Positions 24,746 through 32,319 of a stretch of 32,505 bases of DNA are shown piece after piece. The notes under the pieces are model-generated. The model had not been told where the DNA came from, did not search any database, and saw only the letters and a list, made by a program, of their open reading frames with translations. Source of the stretch: Bacteriovoracaceae bacterium (GTDB lineage Bacteria > Bdellovibrionota > Bacteriovoracia > Bacteriovoracales > Bacteriovoracaceae). The translations under genes and the position numbers were made by a program. Location: positions 1 to 32,505 of the forward strand of contig JAFMBV010000035.1 in the NCBI GenBank assembly GCA_017858255.1, given 5' to 3'. Positions within the stretch are counted from its first letter, which is position 1, and every line of letters begins with the position of its first letter.

Positions 24746-26232
24746 AAAGCTTTAAAAGAGTTCTGATCGCCAATAGAGGGGAGATTGCTATTCGGGTGGC
24801 AAAAACCTTGCGTGAACTTGATATTGAATCCGTGATGTTATTTACCGAAGAAGAAAAAGATCTACCTCATTCAAGTTTTGGAGATATTTCCATTAACTTA
24901 GGCTCAGGTCCTTTAAGTGAAACCTATTTGAATATTGAAAGACTCGTTAAAATTTGTCAGAAGTTTAAGGTAGATGCCGTTCATCCGGGCTATGGATTTT
25001 TGTCTGAAAGAGCACCCTTCGCCAAGGCGCTACAAGAGGCCGGTGTTGAGCTTATTGGACCTCCCACGGCAGCTATGGAATCAATGGGTGATAAGAAGAC
25101 ATCAAAAGAGATCATGGAGAAAGCGGGGATTCCTCTCATTCCTGGTTATCATGGCGACAATCAAGACGGCGATTTATTAGCGAAAGAGGCCGTCAAAATA
25201 GGTTTTCCAGTACTCATTAAGGCCAGCGCCGGTGGCGGTGGTAAGGGCATGAGAATTGTCGAGCAGGAATCGGATTTTTCTGAAGCACTCAATAGTGCAA
25301 AGAGAGAGGCCATGAATGCTTTCGGTGACGATAAGGTTTTAGTAGAGAAGTATATTACTGACCCAAGACATATTGAAGTTCAGGTTTTGAGCGATACTCA
25401 CGGACAGCATTTTCATTTTTGGGAAAGAGAATGTTCAATTCAAAGGCGTTATCAAAAGATAGTTGAAGAGAGTCCTAGTCCTGCTCTTACTCAAGAACTA
25501 AGACAAAGTATGTGTGATACAGCGGTTAAAATTTCTGAGACCATGAATTATGTGGGGGCAGGAACCGTTGAGTTTATTCTCGATAAAGATGGAAGCTTCT
25601 ATTTCCTAGAGATGAACACTCGTCTACAAGTCGAACACCCCATCACAGAAATGGTGACTGGACATGACCTAGTTCAATTGCAAGTAAGAGTGGCCCAAGG
25701 AGAAAAACTTCCCTTTAAGCAAAGTGAAATTTTACAAAATGGTCATGCTATTGAAGTGCGTATTTATGCCGAAAATCCAGATAAGGACTTTATGCCCTCT
25801 ATTGGAACTATTGATGTTGTTGGCGAGAGCCGATTACTGGGAGTACGCCTTGATAGTGGTTACAAATCAGGTAATGAAGTGACGACAAGCTTTGACCCTA
25901 TGATTGCTAAGCTGATTGTATGGAGCACGGATCGGACACAGGCCATTAGGAAAATGGATAAGGCCTTAAGTGATTATCCTTTCTTAGGAATAACGACCAA
26001 TAGAGATTATTTGAAAAGAATTTTAAAGCATGATGTATTTCTAAAAGGAGTTACTTTTACTCATTTTGTTAAAACATATGCTGATGATTTAGGCCCTCGC
26101 CCTTTAAGTCTTGAGGATAAAGCGCTGGCAATAATGACGAATGGACTGATTTCAACAAGAAAGAAAGAGACAAGAGAAGGAGTGGCCGTGACCACGGCCT
26201 GGGATCAACTCTCTGGCTTTCGCCTTAATTAA
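24742..26232 (+). CDS. Methylcrotonyl-CoA carboxylase, biotin carboxylase protein (alpha subunit N-terminal part)
   Basis: A 496-residue biotin carboxylase that carboxylates the biotin of BCCP using ATP and bicarbonate. It starts VLIANRGEIAIRVAKTLREL; the ATP-grasp loop KASAGGGGKGM is near residues 159-169, ERECSIQRRYQK near 227-238, and FLEMNTRLQVEH with the catalytic Arg and Glu near 287-298. A complete MCC alpha chain has about 660 residues with BT and biotinyl domains; this one ends at SGFRLN, exactly where the BT domain normally begins. The next gene supplies the missing part. ATG 24742 overlaps the liuC stop; an in-frame ATG at 24637 inside liuC is rejected. It corresponds to the N-terminal part of LiuD. 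Confidence 0.92.
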   Translation: MKSFKRVLIANRGEIAIRVAKTLRELDIESVMLFTEEEKDLPHSSFGDISINLGSGPLSETYLNIERLVKICQKFKVDAVHPGYGFLSERAPFAKALQEAGVELIGPPTAAMESMGDKKTSKEIMEKAGIPLIPGYHGDNQDGDLLAKEAVKIGFPVLIKASAGGGGKGMRIVEQESDFSEALNSAKREAMNAFGDDKVLVEKYITDPRHIEVQVLSDTHGQHFHFWERECSIQRRYQKIVEESPSPALTQELRQSMCDTAVKISETMNYVGAGTVEFILDKDGSFYFLEMNTRLQVEHPITEMVTGHDLVQLQVRVAQGEKLPFKQSEILQNGHAIEVRIYAENPDKDFMPSIGTIDVVGESRLLGVRLDSGYKSGNEVTTSFDPMIAKLIVWSTDRTQAIRKMDKALSDYPFLGITTNRDYLKRILKHDVFLKGVTFTHFVKTYADDLGPRPLSLEDKALAIMTNGLISTRKKETREGVAVTTAWDQLSGFRLN

Positions 26233-26241
26233 GTAGGGACT

Positions 26242-26730
26242 ATGGAAAAAGAACTCCTCATCAATGATGAAACAATTCGCTACTCTTGGGTAAGAGGCGA
26301 GGGTGATCAAGTCGAACTGACAATTGAAGGACAAACCTTTAAAGGTCGACTCTTAGAGAGAGAAGGCGCTCGTGCAGTTATCGAATTTGAAGGAAAGAAT
26401 ATACAAACATGGAAATCTGGAAACCATGTCAGCTTAGGAGACTTTAGTCTTAAACTGGAGAATCCTCGTGATAAGCGTAAGAAAAAGGGAAGTGGAGGAG
26501 CTAATAATGAGATGTCTTCTCCCATGCCTGGGAAGATTCTTAAGCACCTAGTAAAGGTTGGGGATAGTATTGTCGCCGGCCAAGGTCTTATTGTCATGGA
26601 GGCCATGAAGATGGAGCATACAATAAAGGCCGCTTTTGACGGAACTGTATTAAAAATCATGTATCAAGAAGGTGAGCTTGTTGGTGGAGATGTCGACCTG
26701 ATTGATATAGAAAAGAGCGCGGAGGATTAA
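26242..26730 (+). CDS. Biotin carboxyl carrier protein of methylcrotonyl-CoA carboxylase (alpha subunit C-terminal part)
   Basis: A 162-residue biotinyl protein. Residues about 1-75 are beta-rich and correspond to the BT domain that docks alpha to beta subunits. A Lys/Gly linker (RDKRKKKGSGG, about 77-87) follows, then a biotinyl domain with SPMPGKI and VMEAMKMEHTI, in which Lys123 is the predicted biotinylation site. With the preceding 496 residues it totals 658, the length of one intact MCC alpha chain. AGGG lies before ATG 26242, 9 bases after the biotin carboxylase stop. The split leaves both domain borders intact, so it looks like a functional two-chain alpha subunit and not a pseudogene. 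Confidence 0.9.
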   Translation: MEKELLINDETIRYSWVRGEGDQVELTIEGQTFKGRLLEREGARAVIEFEGKNIQTWKSGNHVSLGDFSLKLENPRDKRKKKGSGGANNEMSSPMPGKILKHLVKVGDSIVAGQGLIVMEAMKMEHTIKAAFDGTVLKIMYQEGELVGGDVDLIDIEKSAED

Positions 26731-26731
26731 G

Positions 26732-27676
26732 ATGAACTTCTCAGCTTTTCCAAAAAAGATAAAAATTGTTGAAGTCGGACCACGCGATGGTCTTCAAAAT
26801 GAAAAAAGTGTCATTGAAACAAAAGACAAAGCTACCTTAATCAATATGCTCGAAGATTGTGGTCATCAGTCTATTGAGGTCACAAGCTTTGTGAGACCAG
26901 ATCGAATGCCACAGATGGCCGATGCAAGGGAGCTTTTTCCTTTAGTAAAAGGTCTTAGCGAAAAAGGAGTGGCACTGACTTGTTTGGTTCCTAATCTTAA
27001 AGGCCTTGAAGTGGCCAAAGAGTTGGGAGTTAAGGAAATCGCCGTCTTTACGGCAAGTAGTGATACGTTTAATAAAAAGAATATTAACGCCACTATCTCT
27101 CAAAGTTTTGATCGTATTGAACCCGTTATTAAAGATGCACTGGCCTCAGGGATAAAAGTCAGAGGTTATGTTTCGACGGCCTTTGGTTGTCCCTATGAAG
27201 GATATATTGATCCTGCTAGCGTTACAGAAGTTGCAAAGAGACTAACAGAACTTGGATGCTACGAAATTAGCCTCGGGGATACTGTCGGTACGGGTTCACC
27301 CTTAAGTGTTCAAACAACTCTTGATTTAGTTTTAAAAGAAGTGCCAAAGGAAAATGTCGCCCTTCATTTTCATGATACACGCGGCATGGCCGTCACTAAT
27401 ATATTAATGGGCCTTAGCTATGGTATTACTACTTTTGATGCTTCAACAGGAGGCCTTGGTGGTTGTCCCTATGCTTTGGGTGCAACCGGGAATGTTGCCA
27501 CAGAAGACCTTGTTTACTTGTGTGAAACACTTGGGATCGAAACTGGTATCGACTTAATGAAGCTAAGCCTTGCTTCTGAATTTATTCTTGGAATTTTAAA
27601 GAAGAAAACGACTTCGAAATTTCTACAAGCCTATATTAATAGCGAAAAGAACCTCTATATTCCTAAACCTCTTTAA
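26732..27676 (+). CDS. liuE: Hydroxymethylglutaryl-CoA lyase
   Basis: A 314-residue TIM-barrel lyase that splits HMG-CoA into acetyl-CoA and acetoacetate, the last step of the leucine pathway. VEVGPRDGLQNE holds the catalytic Arg18 and Asp19. HFHDTRG gives the metal-binding His212 and His214. GGLGGCPYA holds the signature Cys245 in the flexible G-loop that distinguishes the lyase from related condensing enzymes. The ATG at 26732 is just after the BCCP stop, with GGAGGA about 6 bases upstream, a strong ribosome site. No signal peptide. It is full length, without visible defects. Confidence 0.95.
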   Translation: MNFSAFPKKIKIVEVGPRDGLQNEKSVIETKDKATLINMLEDCGHQSIEVTSFVRPDRMPQMADARELFPLVKGLSEKGVALTCLVPNLKGLEVAKELGVKEIAVFTASSDTFNKKNINATISQSFDRIEPVIKDALASGIKVRGYVSTAFGCPYEGYIDPASVTEVAKRLTELGCYEISLGDTVGTGSPLSVQTTLDLVLKEVPKENVALHFHDTRGMAVTNILMGLSYGITTFDASTGGLGGCPYALGATGNVATEDLVYLCETLGIETGIDLMKLSLASEFILGILKKKTTSKFLQAYINSEKNLYIPKPL

Positions 27677-27690
27677 AAGCGAAATTATTT

Positions 27691-28509
27691 ATGAAATTGG
27701 ATCAGCTTAAAAATCTCCAACATATTGAAGTGAAACTTGAAAACCACCAATTGTGGATGACTCTCAATCGACCAGAAGCTGCTAATGCATTTCATCTCTC
27801 AATGATAGAGGAATTGGTCACAACGTTGGAGTGGGCCGACCATCATGATGATGTAAGAGTGATCGTATTCACAGGAGCTGGAAAGAACTTCTGTGCTGGT
27901 GGTGACGTATCTGCAATGAAAGAGAAGCGTGAGATGTTCTCTGGAGACAGTGATGAACTTCGAAGGAATTATCAAAAAGGAATTCAGAGAATTCCACAAA
28001 TAATGGAAAGGCTACAAAAGCCAACGATAGCTCTCGTTAATGGTGCTGCCATTGGTGCCGGTTGTGATTTTGCTTGTATGAGTGATATTCGTATCGGTAC
28101 AGCTCATACAAAAATGGGCGAAACCTTTACCAAACTCGGCCTTGTTCCTGGAGATGGAGGCACTTACTTTCTTCCTCGTGTTGTTGGTTATACCAAGGCC
28201 GTGGAAATGTTTTTAACGGGAAAAATTTATAAGGGCGAAGAGTGTTTGAAAATGGGTCTTCTAAACGCATGTGTAGGAGATGAAGAGCTCATTAATGAGG
28301 GCAAGGGTTGGGCATCTCAAATAGCTCAGAATGCACCCGTTGCCGTACAAATGACGAAAAAGGCTTTAAAACTTGGCTTTCAACGAGATTTACAAACTTC
28401 TCTTGATCTCCTTGCTGCATTTCAAGGGATTACCCAAAGAACAGAAGATCACTTTGAAGGCCTAAATGCACTTCAGGAAAAAAGAACGCCAACGTTTAAA
28501 GGTATTTAA
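27691..28509 (+). CDS. Enoyl-CoA hydratase/isomerase family protein, substrate unknown
   Basis: A 272-residue crotonase at the end of the liu operon, 14 bases after HMG-CoA lyase. The fold is clear: FCAGGDVSAMKEK, NGAAIGAGCDFACMSD, LGLVPGDGGTYFLPRVVG. The usual hydratase glutamates are not conserved: Asp replaces the first (GAGCDFA) and Phe the second (GETFTKLG). An Asp is present in PGDGG, as in some isomerase or atypical hydratase groups. It is therefore probably not a second methylglutaconyl-CoA hydratase. The long segment EMFSGDSDELRRNYQKG after the GGD motif is also atypical. The position implies a role in branched-chain or short-chain acyl-CoA catabolism, which is inference. Confidence 0.85.
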   Translation: MKLDQLKNLQHIEVKLENHQLWMTLNRPEAANAFHLSMIEELVTTLEWADHHDDVRVIVFTGAGKNFCAGGDVSAMKEKREMFSGDSDELRRNYQKGIQRIPQIMERLQKPTIALVNGAAIGAGCDFACMSDIRIGTAHTKMGETFTKLGLVPGDGGTYFLPRVVGYTKAVEMFLTGKIYKGEECLKMGLLNACVGDEELINEGKGWASQIAQNAPVAVQMTKKALKLGFQRDLQTSLDLLAAFQGITQRTEDHFEGLNALQEKRTPTFKGI

Positions 28510-28531
28510 TAAGAGATAATAAGGAATAATG

Positions 28532-28837
28532 ATGAAAACGATTTTTCTTACTTTTTTAATTCTTTCTTCAACGACTTTTGCTAATTCAAACTCTGAGATA
28601 AACTCCTTAAAAAAAAGAGTGAGTATACTAGAGAGTCTTGTGAAGAGACTTGAGAAGTCCGTGTCGACACTTGAAGATTCTTCAAATGTCTCAAGTTGGG
28701 TTTGTAGAGTATCTGCTTTCGGTAATGACTATACTTCATTTGGTGGTAGTGAGGCCGTCGCTCGTGCTCTAGTTCTAAAGAAATGTACCAAGTCGAATAA
28801 TAAAATGCATTGTGATGAAATCAAATGTGAAAAGTAG
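28532..28837 (+). CDS. Small exported coiled-coil protein with Cys-rich C-terminal domain
   Basis: About 101 residues. A signal peptide at 1-16 (FLTFLILSSTTFA) is followed by a short heptad segment (INSLKKRVSILESLVKRLEKSV) that should form a coiled coil, perhaps trimeric or dimeric. The last 45 residues form a small domain beginning WVCRVSAFG, with YTSFGGSEAVARALVLKKC and a final HCDEIKC. The four Cys could make two disulfides. I have seen this kind of W-C...A...G...A...C...C module in other small secreted proteins but can name no function. ATG 28532 is preferred over 28529 because AAGGA at 28521-28525 then has a normal spacing. It may be cotranscribed with the liu operon by read-through. Confidence 0.65.
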   Translation: MKTIFLTFLILSSTTFANSNSEINSLKKRVSILESLVKRLEKSVSTLEDSSNVSSWVCRVSAFGNDYTSFGGSEAVARALVLKKCTKSNNKMHCDEIKCEK

Positions 28838-28858
28838 TTTGCTCTCATTTTGCTGAAG

Positions 28859-28888
28859 TTGACAATCGGTGTTTAAAAATCTGACAAT
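28859..28888 (+). promoter_or_regulatory. Candidate promoter for the Bor-like lipoprotein pair
   Basis: A perfect TTGACA (28859-28864) is followed after 18 bases by GACAAT (28883-28888), a 4/6 match to the -10 consensus. It ends 46 bases before the GTG of the first lipoprotein. The preceding GCTGAAG forms, with TTGAC, a 12-mer that also occurs upstream of the 17385 gene. Confidence 0.4.
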
Positions 28889-28934
28889 TAAGTAAATCCA
28901 AAGACATAGGAAGGAACTGCGGGAGGCACCAGGA

Positions 28935-29312
28935 GTGGGAAAATTATTTCCACAGGCATACTATTGTTTAGTAATAGGGATCATCCTGCTAACAATGTGT
29001 GGTTGCACCCATATTTCATTTCATGGCAAAGGGCTCATTCCTATTTATCTGACACCTCGACCTGAACATACTAAGTATACTGAAATTAGCGGTTCTAAAG
29101 AATTTTACTTGTGGGGTCTTATTGGTCCCGATAGTGAAGTTTTCTTAGATGAAGAATTTTACAACAACGGTCTCGCAAGTGTTGCGGGCATTTCAATTCA
29201 CGAATACCAAAAAACGTCTTCGTTTTGGAAGGCCATTTTGAGCTTGGGTTTCTATATTCCTAAAGATTACGTGATTTCAGGTCACGGGATAAATCCAGGG
29301 GGAGAGCGATGA
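28935..29312 (+). CDS. Bor-like lipoprotein, first of a tandem pair
   Basis: A 125-residue protein with a signal sequence and a lipobox-like end (TMCGC; Cys24 would be lipidated), so probably membrane-anchored. The body resembles the Bor/Iss family of small lipoproteins: a strand KEFYLWGLIG, a variable middle ending SIHEYQKTSSFW, and the closing ILSLGFYIPKDYVISG, which parallels the ITLGIYTP end of phage lambda Bor. The GTG start at 28935 is supported by GGGAGG 8 bases upstream. Its stop overlaps the next start (ATGA). Bor and Iss affect serum resistance in E. coli; no such role can be assumed here. The family match is from memory and is moderate. Confidence 0.65.
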   Translation: MGKLFPQAYYCLVIGIILLTMCGCTHISFHGKGLIPIYLTPRPEHTKYTEISGSKEFYLWGLIGPDSEVFLDEEFYNNGLASVAGISIHEYQKTSSFWKAILSLGFYIPKDYVISGHGINPGGER

Positions 29313-29656
29313 AATTATCTCTCCTCTTCTTCTTATTGATGTTCTTATCTTCATGTGGCGGCAGCCTCAAGGTTACAGGACGTGGTTGTCAAGCCTTTGA
29401 TGCCCAGTTTGTGAATGCCAATGTATTTTTTAAACCAAACTTTACTTGGCAGAAAAAGGTTTGGACCTTTGGTGGGACTAGGGAGTCTGCAACGGTTTTG
29501 AAACTATCAGAAATTATGGCCGATAAAAAAATTGAATGTCGCAATCTTGCTTTTATTCGTTATCAAATTAGTCAGTCATTTTGGGATCAAATCTTTAGCG
29601 TCTTTCCCTTTGTGCAAAGAATGACTCTTCAGGTTGAGGCCCAAACGAAAAGTTAA
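29309..29656 (+). CDS. Bor-like lipoprotein, second of a tandem pair
   Basis: A 115-residue lipoprotein with a clear lipobox, LSSC, after a hydrophobic signal (LLFFLLMFLSSC; Cys16). It aligns along its length with the preceding protein: GKG/GRG after the lipid site, FYLWG/VWTFGG in the first strand, and EYQKTSSFWKAI/RYQISQSFWDQI before the last strand. The two therefore look like an old tandem duplication that has diverged. Two extra Cys (GRGCQ and IECRN) are absent from the partner. Translation is coupled by the ATGA overlap. The two may form a heteromer or act at different membranes; neither can be judged from sequence. Confidence 0.65.
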   Translation: MKLSLLFFLLMFLSSCGGSLKVTGRGCQAFDAQFVNANVFFKPNFTWQKKVWTFGGTRESATVLKLSEIMADKKIECRNLAFIRYQISQSFWDQIFSVFPFVQRMTLQVEAQTKS

Positions 29657-29727
29657 ATAATTACTATTTTGTCAAGGAAGACATTGTTACCCAAGGATGG
29701 GGTGTTCGAGCTCAGAAAGAGCGCCCC

Positions 29728-29752
29728 GGGGCCATGAAGGCCCCTTTTTTTT
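29728..29752 (+). terminator. Strong Rho-independent terminator
   Basis: GGGGCC (29728-29733), loop ATGAA, GGCCCC (29739-29744), then eight T residues (29745-29752). It closes the lipoprotein transcript. A second hairpin, GCTC-AGAAA-GAGC (29710-29722) flanked by GGGG and CCCC, sits directly before it. Confidence 0.9.
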
Positions 29753-29812
29753 AGAAAATATTAAGAAATATTAATTCAGTAATTTTTAAATAGTTCGTTA
29801 GAATAGCTATCA

Positions 29813-30175
29813 ATGGATACAAAAAGCACAAAAATTCTAATCGTCGATGATGAAGTTCAGCTCCTCGAACTCTTACAGATGGAATTCGAAGAAGATGACT
29901 TCTTAGTTAAAACGGCAGAAAGCGTTGATGCTGCCATTGAAATCATAAAGGTGGATTGTCCCCATCTCATCTTGAGTGACCTTAAGATGCCTTGTCGATC
30001 TGGTAAAGAGCTCTTGGCCTATGTGCGTGAGAATCACCCTGAAGTGCGATTTCTCTTCATGAGTGGTCATGCAGAATCAAGTGATCCAGATGTGTCAGGG
30101 GTTGAACACTTCTTTCAAAAGCCTTTTAGCCTGCAATCGGTTGTTGAGCAGGTAAAGTCTCTGTTGAATTCTTAG
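29813..30175 (+). CDS. Single-domain response regulator (CheY-like receiver)
   Basis: A 120-residue stand-alone receiver domain with no output domain. The acidic pair is Asp12/Asp13 in ILIVDDE, the phospho-acceptor is Asp56 in LILSDLKMP, the switch Ser is 84 in FMSGHAE, and Lys103 in FQKPF completes the site. It would accept phosphate from an unlinked histidine kinase and act by protein-protein contact. No kinase gene is near. No Shine-Dalgarno sequence precedes ATG 29813. A TAGAAT box at 29799-29804 lies so close that the transcript may be leaderless. Its stop overlaps the convergent helicase stop by 4 bases. Confidence 0.9.
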   Translation: MDTKSTKILIVDDEVQLLELLQMEFEEDDFLVKTAESVDAAIEIIKVDCPHLILSDLKMPCRSGKELLAYVRENHPEVRFLFMSGHAESSDPDVSGVEHFFQKPFSLQSVVEQVKSLLNS

Positions 30176-32211
30176 TCCTCTCCTAAGAGGTCTGCAAAGT
30201 TAGCAAATGTACTTTTAATATGATCATCTTTCTCATCCTCTGACATGTGGCCAAAGGTTGTGCGGTCTTGATTAACATAAAGAGCATCAAGGTCATTAAG
30301 GAAACGCGAAGGGTGGCGCGGAACTTTTCGGCCGTAGATTTTTCTTTCCTTACAATAGGTCATGATAAGTTTTTCTTTTGCACGAGTGACGCCTACGTAG
30401 GCCAAGCGTCTTTCCTCTGATATATCTTCACCATTTACGATTGTCCGCTTATGGGGAAGAATTTCTTCTTCCATGCCGATGAGGTAGACAATATCGAATT
30501 CGAGTCCTTTTGAAGAGTGGAGAGTCATAAGAGTGACTTCGTTTTTACGAAGGTCATCATCATCGAGCTCTTCTTCATTGTCTTGGTTGTCTTGAAGAAG
30601 TAGCCTTTCTACAAAGTTTTTAAGTGATGCGTGTTCTCCATGAAAGCGAGTAAACCTCTCCGCTGATTCAAGAAACATCATAATATCTTTTTTTCTGCGG
30701 TCAGCTTGCTTAAGATTATCGTATTGCTTATCGATAAATTTTAAAAAGTCGATTTCTTCAATAAGAGTAGAACTCGCCTGAGCAAGAGGAAGCTCTTTAA
30801 ACTTCTTTTGGTAAGAACGAATAAGTTTAACAAACTTAACGATATGATCGGCCCGTGATCCAGCTAAATCAGGTCCTGTCTCGAGAGCTTCGAAAACACT
30901 AATTTTATCTTGTTCACTTTTAAGAAGGAATTTATTGAGAGTGGCATTTCCAATCCCACGATTGGGAACATTGAGAATACGCCGCAAGGCCATTTGATCG
31001 TGAGGATTAAGAATCAAAGAGAAATAAGCAATGAGATCCTTGATCTCTTTTTTCTCGTAGAACTTTTGACCACCAAGAACGGTATAAGGAATTTGCGAAA
31101 TACGCAGCTGGTCCTCAATTGGTTGAACTTGAGTATTAGAGCGATAGAGAACAGCAATATCTCCGAGGTGTGCTCCTGTCGCCTGATACTTGGCGATGTC
31201 ATCGACAACAACTTGGGACTCGTGATCAGTGTCACCCATCGCCCATAGGAGTGGTTTTTGATTGGACTCCTTGGTTGACCATAGAGTCTTGGGTCTTCTA
31301 TTAGGGTTATCTTTAATGACATGATTCGCTAGACTAAGGATGGGAGATACAGAGCGGTAATTTTGTTCAAGCTTTATAATCTTGGCGCCTGGAAATGCTT
31401 TTTCGAATTCTAAAATATTTGTAATATCCGCCCCTCGAAAAGCATAGATCGATTGGTCATCATCTCCTACAACGCATAAATTACTGTGGCGAGAAGTGAG
31501 GCCCCGGATAAGAGCGAACTGTAGACCATTCGTGTCTTGATATTCGTCCACCATGATATATTTAAACCTATCTGAATAGGCTTCTGCGACATCGGGATAA
31601 TCTCTAAAAAGGCGCACCACTAAAAAAAGGATGTCATCAAAATCAATAGCATTATAAAACTTTAATTTTTCTTGATAAAAGCGATAAACATATTCGCAGG
31701 CCAAGTCGTAGGGGTCATCTTCGTCAAAATAAGGACTGGCCCCAAAGACATCAGCGGTGATCGCCCTATTTTTTAAATAGCCAATCTTTGACAATATTCT
31801 TTTGTGATCAAACTTCACTTCCGCGTGATAAAGCTTCAGGGCCTCTCGCACAATACCTAGCTGGTCACTTGTGTCGTAAATGGAGAAATTTAAATGATAT
31901 CCAAGTTTGTTAATTTCTTTTTTGAGTATTTTCACCCCGAGGGAATGAAAAGTCGTAAGGGTTACGCCTTTTGCCTGGCGTTTACCAAGTAGAGTTACAA
32001 CTCTCTCCCGCATTTCCTTAGCTGCTTTATTGGTAAAGCTTACACCAAGGATACTTTTCCCCTTGATTCCAAGATTGGCGACCATGTGAGCAACGCGGTA
32101 GGTAATTGTACGCGTTTTACCTGAACCAGCTCCCGCAAGAATGAGCACTGGCCCCTCTACGGTTTCTGCAGCAATGCGTTGTTCAGGATTTAGTCCACTA
32201 AGTGAGATCAT
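30172..32211 (-). CDS. rep: Rep-type superfamily 1 ATP-dependent DNA helicase
   Basis: A 679-residue UvrD/Rep/PcrA family 3'-5' helicase. Motifs in order: Q-motif LNPEQRIAA; Walker A AGAGSGKT (residues 26-33); SFTNKAAKEMRERV; TFHSLG; DEYQDTN (about 220); GDDDQSIYAFRGA; EQNYRS; LMTLHSSKGLEFDIVY; EERRLAYVGVTRAKEKL. It tracks E. coli Rep (673 residues) in length, in FYNAIDFDDIL and in CKERKIYG near the C-terminus; the PcrA/UvrD Tudor-like tail is not evident. It helps replication forks and clears proteins from DNA. The ATG at 32211 has AAGG 7 bases upstream. PcrA or UvrD is the alternative name. Confidence 0.93.
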   Translation of the reverse strand: MISLSGLNPEQRIAAETVEGPVLILAGAGSGKTRTITYRVAHMVANLGIKGKSILGVSFTNKAAKEMRERVVTLLGKRQAKGVTLTTFHSLGVKILKKEINKLGYHLNFSIYDTSDQLGIVREALKLYHAEVKFDHKRILSKIGYLKNRAITADVFGASPYFDEDDPYDLACEYVYRFYQEKLKFYNAIDFDDILFLVVRLFRDYPDVAEAYSDRFKYIMVDEYQDTNGLQFALIRGLTSRHSNLCVVGDDDQSIYAFRGADITNILEFEKAFPGAKIIKLEQNYRSVSPILSLANHVIKDNPNRRPKTLWSTKESNQKPLLWAMGDTDHESQVVVDDIAKYQATGAHLGDIAVLYRSNTQVQPIEDQLRISQIPYTVLGGQKFYEKKEIKDLIAYFSLILNPHDQMALRRILNVPNRGIGNATLNKFLLKSEQDKISVFEALETGPDLAGSRADHIVKFVKLIRSYQKKFKELPLAQASSTLIEEIDFLKFIDKQYDNLKQADRRKKDIMMFLESAERFTRFHGEHASLKNFVERLLLQDNQDNEEELDDDDLRKNEVTLMTLHSSKGLEFDIVYLIGMEEEILPHKRTIVNGEDISEERRLAYVGVTRAKEKLIMTYCKERKIYGRKVPRHPSRFLNDLDALYVNQDRTTFGHMSEDEKDDHIKSTFANFADLLGED

Positions 32212-32319
32212 GGAGTTACCTTACTCCACCTCTGGCCTGAATGGGAATGTCCCGATAAGATTTCTTCATCTAAATATTCACTAAACAACTAATAATACTC
32301 AATTAAAGGCGAAAATTTT

